This document shows, one piece after another, positions 51,249 to 60,836 of a stretch of DNA of 64,000 bases; positions within the stretch are counted from its first letter, which is position 1; the number at the start of each line of letters is the position of its first letter. The translations under genes were made by a program, and so were the position numbers. The notes beneath the pieces were generated by a model. That model was not told where the DNA came from. It worked only from the letters and a program-made list of their open reading frames with translations, and did no database searches. The DNA comes from Cytophagaceae bacterium (lineage in GTDB: Bacteria; Bacteroidota; Bacteroidia; Cytophagales; Spirosomataceae), in contig JAGOAA010000002.1 of assembly GCA_017984215.1 (NCBI GenBank), forward strand, positions 68,646 to 132,645. The letters are read 5' to 3'.

Positions 51249-54200
51249 ATGAAAAAACTCTTACTCATTTGGGTTTTAACAATGACTGTTTTCAGTTCAT
51301 TATTAGCTCAAACAAGACAAGTAACTGGAAAGGTTACTGCTTCAGAGGATGGTTCTGCTCTTCCGGGAGTTAGTGTCAGCCTAAAAGGTACCTCTCGTGG
51401 TACAACAACAGGTGCAGATGGTACTTACAAGATTTCTGTAAGTGATGGTACTGCGCTTGTATTCAGCTTTGTTGGGTATAAGCAACAAACTGTTTCTGTG
51501 GGTAGCCAATCGGTTATCAATATCTCTTTAGCTTCAGATGCTTCTGAATTAAATGAAGTTGTTGTAACTGCCCTTGGTTTAACACGTACGAAAAACTCTT
51601 TGCCATATGCTGCACAGCAAATCAAAGGTGATGAGTTGACACGTGTTCGTTCAGGTAACGCATTCTCACAATTATCAGGTAAAGTTTCTGGTGTTCAAAT
51701 TACACAAGGTAACGCAATCGGTGGATCAACAAACGTTGTTATCCGTGGTTCGAAATCTTTGACTGGTAATAACCAAGCTTTATTCGTTGTGGATGGTGTG
51801 CCTATCGATAACTCGGTAACGAACTCAACAAACCAACGTACGGGTCGTGGAGGTTATGACTATGGTAATGCTGCTGCGGATATTAACCCAGACGATATCG
51901 AGTCAATGACTGTATTGAAAGGAGCTGCGGCGACTGCACTTTACGGTTCACGTGCTTCAAACGGTGTGATCATGATCACTTCGAAAAAAGCGAAGCGTGG
52001 TTTAGGTTTGACAATCAATACAGGTCTTTCTGTAGGTACAATTGATCAAACTACATTCCCTAAATACCAAAACCAATATGGTGCTGGTTATTCAGATCCT
52101 TACCAAAAAGACGGTTTCTTCTATTTTGATGCAAACGGTGATGGAAAAGATGATTTAGTTGTTCCAACTTCAGAAGATGCTTCTTACGGAACGAAGTTTA
52201 ATCCTTCGTTAATGGTTTACCACTGGGATGCATTTGATCCAGCGGGTCCAAACTACTTAAAGGCTAAGCCTTGGGTTGCTGCACAAAATACGCCAGTTAA
52301 GTTTTACGAAACGGCTATTTCAAACAATACAAACATCTCTTTAGATGGTGCAACAGACAAAGGAACGATCAAATTCGGTTATACACGTAATGAAGATCGC
52401 GGAACATTGCCTAATTCAAAGGTGACTAAGAATATCATGAACTTAGGTGGTACTTACAATGTTTCTTCTAAATTGACAGCTTCTGCGACAGCAAACTTCT
52501 CAGTAGTAGAAGGTAAAGGTCGTTACGGTACTGGTTATGATGGATTGAACGTGAACCAAAACTTCCGTCAATGGTATCAAACTAACGTTGACATTTATGA
52601 GCAACGTGATGCATATTTCCGTAATAACAAGAACATTACATGGAACTGGTCAGATCCTTCAACAGCTGCTGGATTGAAGCCTATCTATACAGATAACTAC
52701 TATTGGACTCGTTACCAAAACTACGAGAACGATACACGTACACGTGTGTTCGGTAATGCAATGTTGAACTACAAGCCAACAGATTACTTGAACGTATTAG
52801 GACGTATCACGATGGATACTTACGATGAGTTCCAAGAGGAGCGTATCGCGGTAGGTTCTACAGATATTCCTGAGTATTCTCGTTATGATCGTCATTTCCA
52901 AGAAATCAACTATGATTTAATTGCAAATTTCGACAAGAACGTTATGAAAGATTTGAACGTGAAAGCTTTAGCAGGTCTTAACTTGCGTAAGTCATTGAAC
53001 CGTTCGATCTATGCAATCACAAATGGTGGTTTGATCGTACCAGGTCTTTATTCAATTGCTAACTCAAAAGGAACTGTTTCAGCTCCATCTGAGTCTTACA
53101 ATCCACGTGAAGTATTTGGTCTATTTGCTGGTGGAACTGTTTCATACAAGGATTTCTTAACTTTGGATGGTACTGTTCGTCAAGATCAATCTTCTACATT
53201 GCCTGTTGCTAACAACAAGTATTTGTATTATGCAGGTTCATTGAGCTGGGTATTCTCTCATCACTTACAAGATTTACCTTGGTTAACTTCAGGTAAGTTA
53301 CGTGCTAACTATGCAACAGTAGGTAATGATGCACCTTGGGGTTCAATCAGCAACGTATATGATCAACCAGCTCCGTTTGGTTCGACTATCTTGTTCTCTG
53401 TTCCAGGAACGCAAAACAATCCAGGTTTGAAGCCAGAGCAAACAATTTCGAAAGAGATTGGTGTTGAAATGGCATTTATGCAAAACCGTTTAGGATTTGA
53501 TTTGACTTATTACCACACAAATACATTGGATCAAATTATGCCAGCTGCTGTTACTACATCAACAGGTTATAACTCGACTTATGTAAACGCAGGTAACATT
53601 GAGAATAAAGGTATTGAATTAAGCCTTTATGCCAATCCAATCAAAACGGCTGATTTCTCTTGGAACGTAAACGTGAACTTTACACGTAACCGTAACTTGG
53701 TGTTAAGCCTTTACAATGAAAGCCAAAACTTACAGTTAGCTTCATTCCAAGGTGGTGTTACATTGAACGCGACAGTGGGTGAGCCTTACGGTATCTTGAA
53801 AGGTAAGACTTGGAAATACGTAAACGGTGAGAAGTTAGTAAAAGCGAATGGTCGTTATGATATGACTACGACGACTACTAACAACATCGGTAATGTTAAT
53901 CCAAACTGGATTGGTGGTGTGAACAACTCATTCCGTTATAAAGACGTTACATTCAGTTTCTTAATTGATGTGAAGTCAGGTGGTTCAGTATTCTCACTTG
54001 ATCAATACTACGGTGCTGCAACAGGTGTATTAGAAGAGTCAGCTTTATTGAATGATAAAGGAAATCCTTCTCGTGAAGAGGTAGCAAACGGTGGTGGTAT
54101 TATCGTTCCAGGTGTTAAAGCTGATGGTACGAAAAACGACGTTCGTGTTGAGAACTGGTATGGTACATACGGATATGCTTACAACCCACAACATCAATTC

Positions 54201-54455
54201 GTTTACGATGCGAGCTATGTGAAGTTACGTGAGGCGAATTTGACTTATTCATTACCTCGTTCAATCGTAGCTAAATTAGGTGGCGTTAAAGGCGTAGATT
54301 TATCTGTTTATGGACGTAACTTGTGGATCATTCACAAGAACCTTCCACACTCAGATCCTGAGGAGAATTTATCTGCAGGTAACTTGCAAGGATATCAATC
54401 AGGTGCGTATCCAACGACTCGTTCGATTGGTTTCAACGTAAAATTAGTGTTTTAA
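51249..54455 (+). CDS. SusC/RagA-family TonB-linked outer-membrane transporter (locus 1)
   Basis: The 1068-residue protein imports oligosaccharides or peptides with its SusD partner. Signal peptide KKLLLIWVLTMTVFSSLLAQ; CarboxypepD_reg-like domain (TRQVTGKVTASEDGSALPGV) at about 22-110; then VVVTALGL, a plug with FVVDGVPIDN and DDIESMTVLKGAAATALYGS, and a barrel ending in SIGFNVKLVF. A DxNGDGxDD loop at 294-302 (DANGDGKDD) resembles a calcium site seen in some SusC proteins. The SusD-type gene follows after 21 bp. Codon use is strongly biased (Arg mostly CGT), suggesting high expression. No clear TAnnTTTG box is seen in the 184-bp gap upstream. Confidence 0.95.
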   Translation: MKKLLLIWVLTMTVFSSLLAQTRQVTGKVTASEDGSALPGVSVSLKGTSRGTTTGADGTYKISVSDGTALVFSFVGYKQQTVSVGSQSVINISLASDASELNEVVVTALGLTRTKNSLPYAAQQIKGDELTRVRSGNAFSQLSGKVSGVQITQGNAIGGSTNVVIRGSKSLTGNNQALFVVDGVPIDNSVTNSTNQRTGRGGYDYGNAAADINPDDIESMTVLKGAAATALYGSRASNGVIMITSKKAKRGLGLTINTGLSVGTIDQTTFPKYQNQYGAGYSDPYQKDGFFYFDANGDGKDDLVVPTSEDASYGTKFNPSLMVYHWDAFDPAGPNYLKAKPWVAAQNTPVKFYETAISNNTNISLDGATDKGTIKFGYTRNEDRGTLPNSKVTKNIMNLGGTYNVSSKLTASATANFSVVEGKGRYGTGYDGLNVNQNFRQWYQTNVDIYEQRDAYFRNNKNITWNWSDPSTAAGLKPIYTDNYYWTRYQNYENDTRTRVFGNAMLNYKPTDYLNVLGRITMDTYDEFQEERIAVGSTDIPEYSRYDRHFQEINYDLIANFDKNVMKDLNVKALAGLNLRKSLNRSIYAITNGGLIVPGLYSIANSKGTVSAPSESYNPREVFGLFAGGTVSYKDFLTLDGTVRQDQSSTLPVANNKYLYYAGSLSWVFSHHLQDLPWLTSGKLRANYATVGNDAPWGSISNVYDQPAPFGSTILFSVPGTQNNPGLKPEQTISKEIGVEMAFMQNRLGFDLTYYHTNTLDQIMPAAVTTSTGYNSTYVNAGNIENKGIELSLYANPIKTADFSWNVNVNFTRNRNLVLSLYNESQNLQLASFQGGVTLNATVGEPYGILKGKTWKYVNGEKLVKANGRYDMTTTTTNNIGNVNPNWIGGVNNSFRYKDVTFSFLIDVKSGGSVFSLDQYYGAATGVLEESALLNDKGNPSREEVANGGGIIVPGVKADGTKNDVRVENWYGTYGYAYNPQHQFVYDASYVKLREANLTYSLPRSIVAKLGGVKGVDLSVYGRNLWIIHKNLPHSDPEENLSAGNLQGYQSGAYPTTRSIGFNVKLVF

Positions 54456-54476
54456 TCATCCTTAATTTTGAATCAG

Positions 54477-55907
54477 ATGAAAAGAATATTTTTAGTATTT
54501 GTACCGCTTTTGTTTCTTGCAACGGCTTGTACAGAGGATCTAGCCTCATTAAATGTTGAGACAAAGAAGCCAGCGACTATTCCTGCGCCTACTTTGTTTT
54601 CAAGTGCAGTTAAATCTCTTGCGGGAAATTTAGCGACAGCGAGTGTGAACACAAACGTGTTCCGTTTTACGACTAGCCAATGGGCTATGGCGGTTTATCA
54701 AGATGAAGCACAGTACGATTTCGCTACACGTGCAATCCCGAACACTTGGTGGTCAGGAATGTACCGTGATGTATTAGCTGATTTACGTGAATCATCTCGT
54801 TTGATCAATGCAGATGCAACTTTGTTGCCGAAAGAAAAAGCTAATAAATTAGCTATCTTGGATATCATGGAAGTTTACACGTTCTCTATCTTAGTGAACA
54901 CGTTTGGTAACATTCCATATACTGAAGCATTGAATTCTGCGAAATTGTTCCCTAAGTATGATGATGCTAAAACTGTTTCTGCAGATTTATTAGCTCGTTT
55001 GAACAATGACATTTCTAAGTTAGACGCTTCTGGTGCTGCATTTACTGCATCTGAAGATGTTGTTTACAAAGGATCTGTTGCGAAATGGGCAAAATTTGCA
55101 AACACACTTCGTATGAAGTTGGGTATGGTATTAGCTGACGTTGATGCATCTGCTGCTAAATCTGCAGTTGAAGCGTCTGACGCTGGTGCTATCTCTGCTG
55201 CTTCTGACAATGGTTTATTTACATACCTTTCTGCATCTCCAAACCAAAATCCATTACACGTGGATATCGTTTTGGGTGGTCGTCAAGATTACATCGCTGC
55301 GAAAGATTTGATGGATAAATTGTTAGGATGGAATGATCCACGTACTGGATCTTACTTCTCAACAAACAACGGAGGTAAATATGCAGGTGGAATCGTAGGA
55401 AAGGTAAATACGTATGTTGATTTCTCTCGTGCTGGCGCGAAAGTTATCGCTGCGGATGCTCCTTACGTATTAGCTGATTATGTTGAAACTGAATTCTTGC
55501 GCGCAGAAGCAAAAGAAAGAGGATTTAACGTTTCAGGTTCTGCTGAATCGCATTACAACAACGCAATCACTGCTTCAATTTTATATTGGGGTGGAACTGC
55601 TGCACAAGCTGCTGAGTATTTAGCTCAAGCAGATGTTGCTTATACAACAGCAGCAGGAGATTGGAAGCAAAAAATTGGTACTCAAAAGTGGATTGCATTA
55701 TACAATCGTCCTTATGAGACTTGGACTGAGATTCGTCGTCTTGACCAACCAAAAATTTCGACTCCAATCAATGCGAAGTCTGGTTTCCCTACACGTTTAA
55801 CATATCCTAATACCGAGCAAACATTGAACGGTACTAACTACACAGCTGCAGCTTCTGCAATTGGTGGTGATGTTGTTACAACGAAATTGTTCTGGGATAA
55901 GAACTAA
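54477..55907 (+). CDS. SusD/RagB-family nutrient-binding lipoprotein, SusD-like_2 group (locus 1)
   Basis: The 476-residue lipoprotein has signal peptide KRIFLVFVPLLFLATAC with the lipobox Cys at 18. The SusD-like_2 pattern shows ETKKPATIPAPTLFSSAVKSLAG, TSQWAMAVYQDEAQYDF and the TPR-like AKWAKFANTLRMKLGMVLADVD helices, with RPYETWTEIRRLDQPKI near the end. It forms the surface lid of the preceding SusC barrel and binds the ligand. A strong terminator follows. Confidence 0.93.
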   Translation: MKRIFLVFVPLLFLATACTEDLASLNVETKKPATIPAPTLFSSAVKSLAGNLATASVNTNVFRFTTSQWAMAVYQDEAQYDFATRAIPNTWWSGMYRDVLADLRESSRLINADATLLPKEKANKLAILDIMEVYTFSILVNTFGNIPYTEALNSAKLFPKYDDAKTVSADLLARLNNDISKLDASGAAFTASEDVVYKGSVAKWAKFANTLRMKLGMVLADVDASAAKSAVEASDAGAISAASDNGLFTYLSASPNQNPLHVDIVLGGRQDYIAAKDLMDKLLGWNDPRTGSYFSTNNGGKYAGGIVGKVNTYVDFSRAGAKVIAADAPYVLADYVETEFLRAEAKERGFNVSGSAESHYNNAITASILYWGGTAAQAAEYLAQADVAYTTAAGDWKQKIGTQKWIALYNRPYETWTEIRRLDQPKISTPINAKSGFPTRLTYPNTEQTLNGTNYTAAASAIGGDVVTTKLFWDKN

Positions 55908-55927
55908 TCAAGTTTAAATTGATTTTT

Positions 55928-55958
55928 AAAAGGGCGATCCATTGGATCGCCCTTTTTT
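55928..55958 (+). terminator. Rho-independent terminator after SusCD locus 1
   Basis: AAAAGGGCGATCC and GGATCGCCCTTTT form a perfect 13-bp stem with an ATT loop, followed by further T. It separates locus 1 from locus 2. Confidence 0.9.
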
Positions 55959-56024
55959 ATTTGGCTTTTCTGCAAAAAATGCAAATATATTAGAACAATT
56001 TATGGTGATTTCATGTTTGAGTCC

Positions 56025-56032
56025 TATATTTG
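56025..56032 (+). promoter_or_regulatory. -7 promoter element for SusCD locus 2
   Basis: TATATTTG matches TAnnTTTG and lies 25 bp before the ATG at 56057. No good -33 TTTG at 19-bp spacing is seen. Confidence 0.5.
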
Positions 56033-56056
56033 AGTTCATTCATTAAACTAAACAAC

Positions 56057-59000
56057 ATGAAAAAACTAGTACTATCCTGGGTGTTGATGATGGCTGTAGT
56101 AAGCACATTGTTCGCCCAAACAAGGCAAGTTACCGGTAAAGTCACTTCATCTGAGGATGGAAGCGGCATGCCGGGCGTTAGTGTCAGTGCAAAAGGTTCT
56201 TCAAAAGGAACTAGCACTGCTGCGGACGGAACCTATAAAATCGCAGTTGCAGATGGAGCAAGTCTCGTATTCTCTTTTGTGGGTTTTAATTCTCAAAGTG
56301 TATCTGTTGGTTCTAGAAGCGTCATTGACGTTCAATTACAAGCGGACAACCAACAATTATCAGAAGTTGTTGTGGTAGGTTACGGTACGAAAAAGCGCCA
56401 AGAGTTTACGGGTGCTGCTTCTACAGTAAAAGCTGCAACGATTGCTGAGCGTCCAGTTCAGTCTTTCTCGCAAGGATTAACAGGGCAAGCAGCAGGTGTT
56501 AATATCACACAACCCAATGGTTTGTTGAATAACCCTCCAGTTATCCGTGTGCGTGGTTTGAGTTCATTATCATTGAGCTCTTTTCCTTTGGTTGTTATCG
56601 ATGGTATACCTATTTCAACTGATAACGTTTCAGCTAATTCGACTACGAATAACCCGTTAGCGGATATTAACCCTTCGGATATTGAGTCTATCGACGTATT
56701 GAAAGATGCGGCTTCTGCAGCGATTTACGGTTCTCGTGCGGGTGCTGGGGTCTTATTGATCACAACAAAACGTGGTAAATCAGGTAAAGCTAAGGTATCT
56801 ATCGATTCTTGGGCTGGTATTTCTGAGGCAGTTCGTTTACCAGATGTGTTAAATGCACAACAATACATGGATCACAAAAATGGTGCGATTGCAAATGCAT
56901 TAGCGATGAATCCAAATGCAATTGCTGCATCTCAACGTAATTCGGCTAACAAATCATTCTTACCAAATTACAATGCGGATGGTTCTTTGATCGATACAGA
57001 TTGGTACAAAGAAGTATACCAAACAGCTGTTTCTCAGAATCATAACTTGACAATTAATGGCGGTACAGATAAGACTAGCTATTATTTCTCAGCTGGATTT
57101 TCTGATCAAGATGGTTTCTTGAAAAGCAATAGCTTCCAACGTCGTTCAGGTCGTTTCAACATGGATCACCAAGCAACGAAATGGTTGAAATTGACAGCTA
57201 ACTTTAACTACTCAAATACATTCAACAAGGCGCCTATGTCAGGTTCGAATGCGGGTGGTGCATTTAATACGTCTGGTTTAGGTCGTATTGCGGTTGCTCA
57301 AGTTCCTAACTTGCCTGCATACTTACCAGATGGTTCTTACAACTTAGAGAATAACACAGTAGGTCGTATGAATAACTTATTGCCTGCGCAGTTTCCTAAC
57401 CCAGCAGTTGTACGTGATTTAGATAAAATTACTTCTGAAAATACGCGTTTAATTGCGAATTTGGGAGCTGAATTCCGTTTAATGGAAGGATTGACGGCTA
57501 AGACTAGCTACTCATGGGATCGTCGTAATACGGAAAACATCCGTTTCTTCAACCCTTACAATGGTGATGGTTGGTCTGCTAGTGGTGATGCGTATAACAA
57601 TACTGCGAAGTCAGATAACTGGAACTGGATTAACACATTGCAATACAATGTGACTTTAGCTGAGAAGCACAATTTCTCTTTAATTGCTGGTTCTGATGTT
57701 CAAAAAACACGTGTATTGAACTGGGGAGCGCAACGTCAAACACTTGCTGATTACTTCTTTACAGATTTTCAAGGAAACTTTGGAACGAACTTAGCTGCAG
57801 GTAATGGTATCTACCAAGTTGCTTATGAGGCTTATTTAGGAAGTTTCTCTTATAATTATGGAGGAAAGTATTTCTTGAGCGCCAACTACCGTCGTGATGG
57901 TAACTCTGCATTATCTTCAGAGAACCGTTGGGGTGATTTTGGTGGAGCGTCATTGGGTTGGACAATTTCAGAAGAGGAGTTCTTCAAGAACTTAGACTTA
58001 GGAAATAAAGTATCAAATGTACGTTTGAAAGCTTCTTATGGTAAAGTAGGTAACGGTAATGTACCAAATGCATATGGTTCTTATTCAACTTTTGCATCAG
58101 GACTTTACGGTGCTGCACCAACTTTGTCATTTAACCAAGCAGGTAACAAGGATTTGAAATGGGAGACTTCAGCACAAACCAACGTAGGTTTAGATGTTAG
58201 TTTCTTAAACGATCGTATCCAAGTAGAAGCTAATTACTACTACAAGGATATCAACAACTTGATTTTGAACGTTCCTCAAGCACCTTCAAAAGGTATTCCA
58301 GGAAACTCAATCTTGGCTAACGTAGGTTCGATGTATAACAAAGGTTATGAATTAGCGGTAACAGCAACTCCAATTAATAACAATGGATTTGTTTGGACGA
58401 CTAACATCAACTTTGCTACCAACGAAAACATGGTTACATCATTAGTTGATGCAAATACACCAATCTTGACAGCTACTTCAGGTTTAGAGGTAACTTCTAT
58501 CACGAAAGTAGGTTATTCAGCTGCACAAATTTACGGTGTAAAGACAGCAGGTGTGAACCCAGAGAATGGTCGTCGTATCTACATCAAACGTGACGGAACA
58601 AAAGTACAATACTCTCACTTAGGTGGAGCATTAGCTTGGACGACATTAGATGGTAAGGCTGCAACGTCTCCTTCATCTGAGCAACAAATTTTAGGAAATA
58701 CATTGCCTACTTTCTACGGTGGTTTCAATAATACATTCCGTTACAAAGGATTTGATTTAGGTGTGAATTTTACATTCTCAGGAGGTAACTACATCTACAA
58801 CGGTTCTCAGGCGGGTTTACGTGACCAACGTGTTTGGAATAACTCGGTTGATGTCTTGAATTCTTGGAAGACTCCAGGTCAAGTAACTGAAATTCCAAAA
58901 GCTGTTTATGGTGATAACGTATCTAATGGATCTTCATTCTTGATCGATGCCAATATTCAAAAAGGTGATTTCTTACGTTTACAAACGGCAACTTTAGGAT

Positions 59001-59206
59001 ATAAAATCCCTACTAATTTGTCTTCAGTAGGAATTTCTTCTATTCGTGTTTATGCGCAAGGAAATAACTTGTTATTGTTTACTCCTTACTTAGGTGTTGA
59101 CCCTGAGATTTCATCAAATGGTGATTCAAACTTAGCTTCAGGTATTGAGCGTAACTCAATTCCTCAAGGACGTGCATTTACTTTTGGTATCAACATTGGT
59201 TTATAA
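56057..59206 (+). CDS. SusC/RagA-family TonB-linked outer-membrane transporter (locus 2)
   Basis: The 1049-residue protein has signal peptide KKLVLSWVLMMAVVSTLFAQ, the CarboxypepD_reg-like domain (TRQVTGKVTSSEDGSGMPGV), the SusC linker VVVVGYGTKKRQEFTGAAS, a plug with VVIDGIPIST and DIESIDVLKDAASAAIYGSR, and a barrel ending FTFGINIGL. Its N-terminal 60 residues closely resemble those of locus 1, and the 20 bp before both ATGs are alike too, suggesting duplication of the leader and signal region. The SusD gene starts 18 bp after its stop. Confidence 0.95.
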   Translation: MKKLVLSWVLMMAVVSTLFAQTRQVTGKVTSSEDGSGMPGVSVSAKGSSKGTSTAADGTYKIAVADGASLVFSFVGFNSQSVSVGSRSVIDVQLQADNQQLSEVVVVGYGTKKRQEFTGAASTVKAATIAERPVQSFSQGLTGQAAGVNITQPNGLLNNPPVIRVRGLSSLSLSSFPLVVIDGIPISTDNVSANSTTNNPLADINPSDIESIDVLKDAASAAIYGSRAGAGVLLITTKRGKSGKAKVSIDSWAGISEAVRLPDVLNAQQYMDHKNGAIANALAMNPNAIAASQRNSANKSFLPNYNADGSLIDTDWYKEVYQTAVSQNHNLTINGGTDKTSYYFSAGFSDQDGFLKSNSFQRRSGRFNMDHQATKWLKLTANFNYSNTFNKAPMSGSNAGGAFNTSGLGRIAVAQVPNLPAYLPDGSYNLENNTVGRMNNLLPAQFPNPAVVRDLDKITSENTRLIANLGAEFRLMEGLTAKTSYSWDRRNTENIRFFNPYNGDGWSASGDAYNNTAKSDNWNWINTLQYNVTLAEKHNFSLIAGSDVQKTRVLNWGAQRQTLADYFFTDFQGNFGTNLAAGNGIYQVAYEAYLGSFSYNYGGKYFLSANYRRDGNSALSSENRWGDFGGASLGWTISEEEFFKNLDLGNKVSNVRLKASYGKVGNGNVPNAYGSYSTFASGLYGAAPTLSFNQAGNKDLKWETSAQTNVGLDVSFLNDRIQVEANYYYKDINNLILNVPQAPSKGIPGNSILANVGSMYNKGYELAVTATPINNNGFVWTTNINFATNENMVTSLVDANTPILTATSGLEVTSITKVGYSAAQIYGVKTAGVNPENGRRIYIKRDGTKVQYSHLGGALAWTTLDGKAATSPSSEQQILGNTLPTFYGGFNNTFRYKGFDLGVNFTFSGGNYIYNGSQAGLRDQRVWNNSVDVLNSWKTPGQVTEIPKAVYGDNVSNGSSFLIDANIQKGDFLRLQTATLGYKIPTNLSSVGISSIRVYAQGNNLLLFTPYLGVDPEISSNGDSNLASGIERNSIPQGRAFTFGINIGL

Positions 59207-59224
59207 TATTAACGAAGATAGAAA

Positions 59225-60670
59225 ATGAAATTATTCACAAATAAAATGGGAATCTTGTCAATCGCACTTGCGATGACTGTTTCCTCTTGCAATAAGGAAT
59301 TCCTTAGTGCAGTTCCGGAATTGGATTTGTCTGATGCAACGGTATTTAATACACCTGCTCGTGTCCTTTCCCAAGTTAATGGTTTGTATGGCTCTGCGAA
59401 AAACGGTAGCTTATTCGGTGGTCGTTATTTGATTTATAACGATATCCGTGGAGAGGATTGGGTTAACCGTACGACGAACTCTGTTACAGGGTATTCAACG
59501 TATCAAGGTAACCAAGATCCTTCAGATTCGTATTTAGCGAATTTCTGGGTACAGGGTTACTTGACGATTAACCGTACGAATTTGTTCTTAGAAGGTTTGG
59601 CTGCTAATCCAAATGCAGTTTCTTCTACTTTGGCGGCTAATTACCGTGGAGAAGCGAAGTTTTTGCGTGCATTAACCTACTTCTCTTTGGTTCAGTATTT
59701 TGCTAAGCCATACATCATGGACAAAGGTGCTTCTGCAGGTTTGCCATTACGTTTGAAAGGCTCTGTGTCTTCAGCTGATAATGATATGCCTCGTAGCACA
59801 GTTGCTCAAGTTTATGCGCAAGTATTGTCAGATTTGAACGATGCTGAAAATGAATTGCCAGATTCTTATGGTACTGCTTTGTTAAACACAACGCGTGCAC
59901 ACAAGAACACAGCGATTGCATTAAAAACACGCGTTAAATTGGCAATGGGTGATTACGCAGGTGTTATTGCAGATGCAAATAAAATTGTTTCGGCTGCTGC
60001 ACCATTCAAGTCATCTACTCGTGTTGCTCATGCTTTGCAAGCGGATGTGTCTGCTGTATTTAAAGCACCTTACACAACGACTGAGTCGATTTTCTCTTTC
60101 CCAATGGATGCAACGAATGCTCCAGGAACGCAAAATCAATTGGGTTACTACTTCAATGCAGGTAACGTTGAATATTACTTAAATACAGGTACAATCGGTA
60201 TTTACAATAATCCTCAATTTGCTGCAACAGATGATCGTAAAACAAAGTTGACAGTTGCTACAACGGCTGTTGCTAAGTTCCCTTCATCTACGAAGTTCAG
60301 TGGTGTATCTCCTTATGTAGATTTTGTACCTAACATTCGTTATGCTGAAGTATTGTTAAACCTTGCTGAAGCTGAGGCGGAAACAGGTAACTTGTCACGT
60401 GCTGCTGCTTTATTAAAGGCTGTTCACGGTCGTTCGGATGCTGCATATGTATTCGCTGCATTAGATACGAAAGCGGATGTGATCAAAGCAATCTTGACAG
60501 AACGTCGTATTGAATTCTTAGCGGAAGGTTTCCGTGCGAATGATGTGACGCGTCGTGGTGAGCCGATGGTTTCTTTCGGTGCGGGTGCAACGATCCAACC
60601 ATCTGATCCTCGTTACATCTATGGTATTCCATTAGCTGAGGTACAAACGAACCCTAGTATTGGTAAATAA
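59225..60670 (+). CDS. SusD/RagB-family nutrient-binding lipoprotein (locus 2)
   Basis: The 481-residue lipoprotein has a signal peptide ending in ALAMTVSSC, the classical SusD N-terminus CNKEFLSAVPE, and TPR helices (NRTNLFLEGLAA, YRGEAKFLRALTYFSLVQYF). The C-terminal signature is NIRYAEVLLNLAEAEAETG with LTERRIEFLAEGFRANDVTRRG. It partners the locus 2 SusC. It belongs to the main SusD family rather than the SusD-like_2 group of locus 1, so the two loci are not simple duplicates. Its ligand is unknown. Confidence 0.94.
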   Translation: MKLFTNKMGILSIALAMTVSSCNKEFLSAVPELDLSDATVFNTPARVLSQVNGLYGSAKNGSLFGGRYLIYNDIRGEDWVNRTTNSVTGYSTYQGNQDPSDSYLANFWVQGYLTINRTNLFLEGLAANPNAVSSTLAANYRGEAKFLRALTYFSLVQYFAKPYIMDKGASAGLPLRLKGSVSSADNDMPRSTVAQVYAQVLSDLNDAENELPDSYGTALLNTTRAHKNTAIALKTRVKLAMGDYAGVIADANKIVSAAAPFKSSTRVAHALQADVSAVFKAPYTTTESIFSFPMDATNAPGTQNQLGYYFNAGNVEYYLNTGTIGIYNNPQFAATDDRKTKLTVATTAVAKFPSSTKFSGVSPYVDFVPNIRYAEVLLNLAEAEAETGNLSRAAALLKAVHGRSDAAYVFAALDTKADVIKAILTERRIEFLAEGFRANDVTRRGEPMVSFGAGATIQPSDPRYIYGIPLAEVQTNPSIGK

Positions 60671-60693
60671 GAATCATTAATTGATTTTTTAAT

Positions 60694-60724
60694 AAAAAAG
60701 GCAGCCTATTTGGTTGCCTTTTTT
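60694..60724 (+). terminator. Rho-independent terminator after SusCD locus 2
   Basis: A6 plus GGCAGCC pairs with GGTTGCC plus T6 (one G-T pair), with a TATTT loop. It ends the locus 2 transcript. Confidence 0.85.
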
Positions 60725-60836
60725 ATTTTTTATGGACATAATAAAAACAATTTATATTAATTCATTGTTTCCAAAATTGTCTACATCTATTATTGCTTTT
60801 TATATCATTCATCATTTGTTTAAAACTAGAGACATT

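Noticed and set aside
52128..52154. EF-hand-like DANGDGKDD loop in SusC locus 1 as a novel calcium-regulated feature
   Set aside because: Such loops are common in this SusC subfamily, so it is noted in the gene entry only.
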